A stretch of DNA of 10,063 nucleotides from Baffinella frigidus (lineage: Eukaryota; Cryptophyceae; Cryptomonadales; Baffinellaceae): positions 97,100 to 107,162 of the forward strand of contig MU647199.1 in assembly GCA_026770585.1 (NCBI GenBank), given 5' to 3'. The translations under genes and the position numbers were made by a program. This document shows, piece after piece, positions 9,101 to 10,063 of the stretch. Under the pieces are notes generated by a model. It was not told where the DNA came from and did no database searches. It worked only from the letters and a program-made list of their open reading frames with translations. Position 1 is the first letter of the stretch. Each line of letters begins with the position of its first letter.

Positions 9101-9113
9101 CTCCGCTGAGGAG
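3058..9113 (+). CDS. Kinesin motor-domain protein, N-terminal part (8 exons, 3' end off window)
   Basis: Microtubule ATPase motor. The joined exons are 3058..3117, 3312..3394, 3948..4035, 4788..4838, 5945..5981, 6855..6958, 7868..7963 and 9024..9113, all phases consistent, giving about 203 residues. In order: SAVQVALRVRPMN (beta 1), VFQFDHVYSANATQ, VYEDLGRPLVDAAFEG, CIFAYGMTGSGKTHSM (P-loop, Walker Lys present), VVSDVF, ITVSYTEIYNETLKDLL, and LEIRENSLEGVHVKGL. Spacing from beta 1 to P-loop and from P-loop to SYTEIYNE fits canonical kinesins, so no exon seems missing. Switch I (SSRSH) and switch II (DLAGSE) lie downstream of the window. The subfamily is unresolved; the VYEDLGRPLVDAAFEG segment resembles kinesin-3. 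The ATG at 3058 is the first after an in-frame TGA at 3025. Confidence 0.9.
3312..3394 (+). CDS. Kinesin exon 2 (VALRVRP)
   Basis: 83 bases after GGGCAG|GTG, reading VALRVRPMNAAEEEQG then AVPCITVDPDG plus two bases. It ends at GGCCG|GTGAGC, a near-consensus donor. Intron 1 (194 bp, 3118-3311) is plain. Confidence 0.9.
3571..3730. mobile_element. Hairpin element in kinesin intron 2
   Basis: Imperfect inverted repeat: TGCAAAAAGCTAACGCCAGC (3571-3590) pairs with the arm ending GCTTTTCGCA (3721-3730). Inner blocks GAGCCTACGG and GTAGGCTC plus a C-rich/G-rich pair also match. It has no coding capacity. It looks like a MITE-type or foldback element. Confidence 0.75.
3766..3936. repeat. Telomere-like CCCTRAA tandem array
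   Basis: Three degenerate 45-70 bp units, each starting CCTG[CT]TTTACTGCTCACCC and continuing with CCCTCAACCCTGAACCCTAC-type heptamers. The array lies just before the exon 3 acceptor. Confidence 0.85.
3948..4035 (+). CDS. Kinesin exon 3 (FDHVYSANATQ)
   Basis: 88 bases after CGGCAG|G. Reads HVQLFLPENSF, RDPRVFQFDHVYSANATQ. It must stop at CCCAG|GCACTC, since the frame meets TAA two codons later. This is a GC donor, and tandem copies of the junction follow it. Confidence 0.9.
4125..4151 (+). repeat. Copy of exon 3 3' end in intron 3
   Basis: Matches 4009-4035 with two changes (AAC to AAT, GCC to GCT), both silent, then continues into ACACTCTAACC, a copy of the intron start. A second copy lies at 4573-4599 with three changes, ending ATGCAG|GCACCC. 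Confidence 0.95.
4286..4452. mobile_element. Near-perfect hairpin element in kinesin intron 3
   Basis: 167 bp with arms of about 76 bp that pair almost completely, from CGGAAACAGTA to TACTGTTTCCG, with a short loop. A diverged relic of one arm (ending AGAATCAACTTTAC) lies at 6217-6255 in intron 5. As RNA it would form a long duplex. Confidence 0.88.
4788..4838 (+). CDS. Kinesin exon 4 (17 codons)
   Basis: 51-base exon after GGAACAG|G, reading ARVYEDLGRPLVDAAFE, the helix before the P-loop strand. Donor GAG|GTGCGC, phase 0. It fits exactly between exons 3 and 5 in frame and in family spacing. Confidence 0.88.
5062..5162. repeat. GGTTCAGGAGAGAGAG minisatellite
   Basis: Six copies of a 16-18 bp unit (TTCAGGAGA at 5071, 5087, 5105, 5121, 5137 and 5153). 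It interrupts the NDC80-derived copy between the codons for Asn15 and Val16 and is absent from the parent exon. Confidence 0.93.
5635..5756. mobile_element. Foldback insertion with 10-bp terminal inverted repeats
   Basis: Ends ACGCCAGATT and AATCTGGCGT are exact inverted repeats, flanked on both sides by GGGGCC. The parental sequence at about 2940-2951 lacks the 122-bp element. An inner stem AAACCCTATC/GATAGGGTTT makes the whole foldable. It has no coding capacity. Confidence 0.8.
5945..5981 (+). CDS. Kinesin micro-exon 5 (first half of P-loop)
   Basis: 37 bases after GTGGCAG|G, reading GFSSCIFAYGMT plus one base. The ATP-binding loop is split: GMT(G) here and GSGKT in exon 6. Donor is ACAG|GCGAGA, a GC donor; no GT lies close enough to serve instead. 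Confidence 0.9.
5982..6854 (+). other. Kinesin intron 5 (GC-AG)
   Basis: 873-bp intron splitting the P-loop, with CAGGC at both ends. It contains a hairpin-arm relic at 6217-6255, a direct repeat of CCCGGTTCA with CTGCACC near 6318 and 6364, and a large hairpin at 6534-6733. No exon is evident. Confidence 0.85.
6534..6733. mobile_element. 200-bp hairpin element in kinesin intron 5
   Basis: Arms of about 60 bp, TAGAGCGTTTGCGGTAATTG and its inverse ending CGCTCTA, differ at only a few positions. The ends are compatible with a TA target duplication, as in Tc1/mariner-type MITEs. No transposase is encoded. Confidence 0.88.
6855..6958 (+). CDS. Kinesin exon 6 (P-loop GSGKT)
   Basis: 104 bases after GGGCAG|GC. 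Reads SGKTHSMTGTPEDPGLAPRV then VSDVFRSLATVERQ, completing the P-loop with its catalytic Lys and Thr. Donor CGCCAG|GTTTGA precedes an in-frame TGA. Confidence 0.9.
6959..7867 (+). other. Kinesin intron 6 with junction-derived tandem units
   Basis: 909-bp GT-AG intron. Units starting GCCAGGTTTGACC-like at 6954, 7069 and 7303 repeat the exon 6 end and donor; the second is split by a hairpin. Farther on, a diverged direct repeat of about 42 bp is seen at 7590 and 7750 (GGTTGACTTGGGGCGGTGCC type). A short CA run precedes the acceptor. Confidence 0.8.
7129..7278. mobile_element. Hairpin element, CGAGTATT family, copy 1
   Basis: Arms pair from GAATCTCATCCGGACGAG to the inverse ending CTCGCCGCGATTAAATC, with inner block TATTTATGATAA/TTATCATAAATA and GCAACGA...TACTACA. 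Termini are shared with the element at 9773-9951. Confidence 0.85.
7868..7963 (+). CDS. Kinesin exon 7 (SYTEIYNE)
   Basis: 96 bases after ATGCAG|G. Reads DPGLAGTITVSYTEIYNE then TLKDLLADPRDLRT. Its first residues DPGLA repeat the DPGLA of exon 6 at DNA level too. Donor ACG|GTCCGT, phase 0, joins exon 8 in frame. Confidence 0.88.
8057..8086 (+). repeat. Copy of the exon 7 donor junction
   Basis: 30 bases matching 7952-7981 (GACTTGAGA.CGG...GT.AGAACA.AGCA) with about six changes, 105 bp downstream. The position of the GT donor reads GC in the copy. Confidence 0.85.
8151..8354. mobile_element. Hairpin element in kinesin intron 7
   Basis: ATTGTCGAAATGGGC (8151-8165) is the exact inverse of 8340-8354; pairing continues through CGCGCGG, AATCGA and TCAGGTCA with small gaps. 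No coding capacity. Confidence 0.82.
8372..8429. repeat. 29-bp tandem duplication
   Basis: Two adjacent copies of CAATACCGAGGCGGGCCTGT plus nine bases, two differences. The core also occurs in the inverted repeat at 351-418. Confidence 0.92.
8577..8771. repeat. Palindrome, poly-C run and diverged direct repeat
   Basis: CCCCGGATATCCGGGG (8577-8592) is a perfect 16-bp palindrome. CCGGGG.AA..GAAC.CGG.CGCT.CTAA recurs at 8587 and 8731. An 18-base C run fills 8627-8644, a likely slippage site. Confidence 0.8.
8914..9020. repeat. 22-bp inverted repeat containing the exon 8 polypyrimidine tract
   Basis: 8914-8935 (CAGAGTGAAGTGGAGAGCGT plus GG) is the exact inverse of 8999-9020, which is the pyrimidine tract directly before the CAG of the exon 8 acceptor. 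Confidence 0.93.
9024..9113 (+). CDS. Kinesin exon 8 (GVHVKGL)
   Basis: 90 bases after CTGCAG|G. Reads AGKALEIRENSLEGVHVKGL then REIRVRSAEE, which matches the strand pair before the alpha-3 helix in kinesins. Donor GAG|GTATGT is only eight bases from an inserted hairpin. Partial copies of its 3' end follow in intron 8. Confidence 0.9.
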
Positions 9114-9121
9114 GTATGTTC

Positions 9122-9296
9122 ATAGTGACGCAACCTATAATTAGTTTTGTAAAGTAACTCGTTCCTGGTACAAATCATAAAACAAGACCTCGTTTAAAAA
9201 GGAATTGGAGCCCTTTTTAGTTTTGAGTGGACCTTGTTTTATAATTTGTACCAGAACGAGTTGCTTTACAAAACTATTTATAGGTTGCGTCACTAT
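9122..9296. mobile_element. Hairpin element at the exon 8 donor
   Basis: Arms of about 68 bp, ATAGTGACGCAACCTATAAT and its inverse ending GCGTCACTAT, match with only a few changes. Flanking sequence (GAGGTA...TACCTATGCC) compared with uninterrupted copies (GAGGTACCTATGCC) suggests insertion at a TA. Confidence 0.9.
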
Positions 9297-9356
9297 TAAT
9301 GTACCTATGCCGCACATATCGGTTTTCCCTTGGATTTAAAATTTACTTAGATTTAA

Positions 9357-9400
9357 ATGTCAAGGGCCTTCGGGAGATCCGCGTGCGGTCTGCTGAGGAG
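9357..9400 (+). repeat. Copy of exon 8 3' end (44 bp)
   Basis: Matches 9070-9113 with three changes, all silent in the kinesin frame, and is followed by GTACCT like a donor. No acceptor-like AG precedes it closely, so it is probably not an exon. Confidence 0.95.
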
Positions 9401-9729
9401 GTACCTGTGCCATGCATCTCTTTTTTGGTTTGAGGAGGTACCTATGCCGCACATATCGGGCTTCCTGACGTTTTTTCTTGGATCTAAATTTGCTCCGAAC
9501 ACGTGTCGATGTTTGGCGAACTCCGATCTGAAAGTGTGCACACGACAGCGGGACGGTGAGAGTGATAACAATGTCCGCTGCGGAGGTACCTATGCCCTAC
9601 ATCCTTTTTTGGGGTTGAAGGTTCCGGGCCTGGAATCCGTTACCCCATGCCACACAGATCGGTGTTGCCATGGAGTTTAAGTGAAGTCCGAACACTTGTC
9701 GATTTTAGGGGGATCCATTCTCACCAGCG

Positions 9730-9754
9730 GATCCGCGTACGGTCCGCTGAAGAG
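9730..9754 (+). repeat. Second copy of exon 8 3' end (25 bp)
   Basis: Matches 9089-9113 with three silent changes, followed by GTTACC. A CACCAG acceptor-like site sits just upstream at 9728, so an aberrant or alternative micro-exon is conceivable. Shorter donor copies lie near 9432 and 9581. Confidence 0.88.
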
Positions 9755-9772
9755 GTTACCTATTGCTGCACT

Positions 9773-9951
9773 GATCTCATCCGGACGAGTATTTTCCGAA
9801 AATACGATTTTAAAAGTATTTTCAACGAAAATTACCACACAATTCGCCTGTACTTTTTAAAATGGTCACGTCCGTGTAGTAATTTTCGTTGCAAATTGGA
9901 TCGAAGTTCCCCGAAATCGTATTTTCGGAAAATACTCGCCGCGATTAGATC
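9773..9951. mobile_element. Hairpin element, CGAGTATT family, copy 2
   Basis: Starts GATCTCATCCGGACGAGTAT and ends with the inverse ACTCGCCGCGATTAGATC; inner arms TTTTCCGAAAATACGATTT pair exactly. The terminal 20 bases match copy 1 at 7129-7278, while much of the interior differs. Confidence 0.88.
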
Positions 9952-10063
9952 GCTTTCCCCTTGGATTGAAATTTGCTCCGAACACGTGTCAATGTTTGGC
10001 GAATTCTTATCTGAAACTGAGCACACGACAGCGGGATGATGGCATTGATAGCAATGTGACGCG

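Larger units (their letters stand above)
9114..10063 (+). other. Kinesin intron 8 (partial)
   Basis: No exon found. It is built from copies of the exon 8 end and donor, two hairpins, and a unit (GGAT..AAATTTGCTCCGAACA followed by TGTTTGGCGAA and CACACGACAGCGGGA) seen at 9480-9560 and 9962-10037. The kinesin switch regions must lie to the right. Confidence 0.75.

Noticed and set aside
3571-9951. CRISPR-like interpretation of repeated units
   Set aside because: Repeats are few, unequal and diverged, with no regular spacers, in an intron-rich eukaryotic context.
9647-10039. 130-codon frame with IRVRSAEEV in intron 8
   Set aside because: The recognisable part is only the 25-bp exon 8 copy; the rest runs through a hairpin and has no kinesin switch motif.

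Overview
This is a eukaryotic genomic window, most likely from a microalga or other protist. Short GC-rich exons sit in long repeat-loaded introns, there is a (GT)n/(GA)n microsatellite at the left edge, and degenerate CCCTRAA telomere-like heptamers recur. The lineage cannot be fixed from the sequence. Frequent GC splice donors (3 of 12 predicted) with a strong AG|G acceptor (9 of 10) recall what is reported for dinoflagellates and some haptophytes; that is inference.

Two divergent split genes, neither complete, account for all the coding sequence I can support. On the minus strand, four exons (748-2432) encode the N-terminal 289 residues of an NDC80/HEC1 kinetochore protein: a basic tail with repeated Aurora-type R-x-S-[LI]-A-P sites, the calponin-homology-like domain, and the start of the coiled coil. 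The rest lies beyond the left edge. On the plus strand, eight small exons (3058-9113) encode about 203 residues of a kinesin motor domain, from before the first beta strand through the P-loop to just before the switch regions. The rest lies beyond the right edge. Reading phase is conserved across all ten complete introns, which strongly supports both gene models. The predicted start codons are 625 bp apart, so the two mitosis/microtubule genes probably share a bidirectional promoter.

The introns are the unusual part. (1) Each kinesin intron after the first carries a long inverted repeat, a smaller hairpin or a segmental duplication; two hairpins (introns 6 and 8) share terminal sequences and form a family. 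(2) Kinesin introns 3, 6, 7 and 8 begin with diverged tandem copies of their own exon/donor junction, usually with a period near 105-116 bp, and hairpins have landed between copies. (3) Intron 4 holds a decayed copy of the NDC80 first exon plus the shared promoter; comparing the two copies shows clean insertions. (4) GC donors coincide with CAGGC direct repeats at both intron ends, which looks like a target-site duplication.

Region by region: 1-747 NDC80 intron 4 (microsatellites, hairpin); 748-2432 NDC80 exons; 2433-3057 shared promoter; 3058-3394 kinesin exons 1-2; 3395-9023 alternating kinesin introns and exons; 9024-9113 exon 8; 9114-10063 intron 8, made of junction copies and two hairpins.
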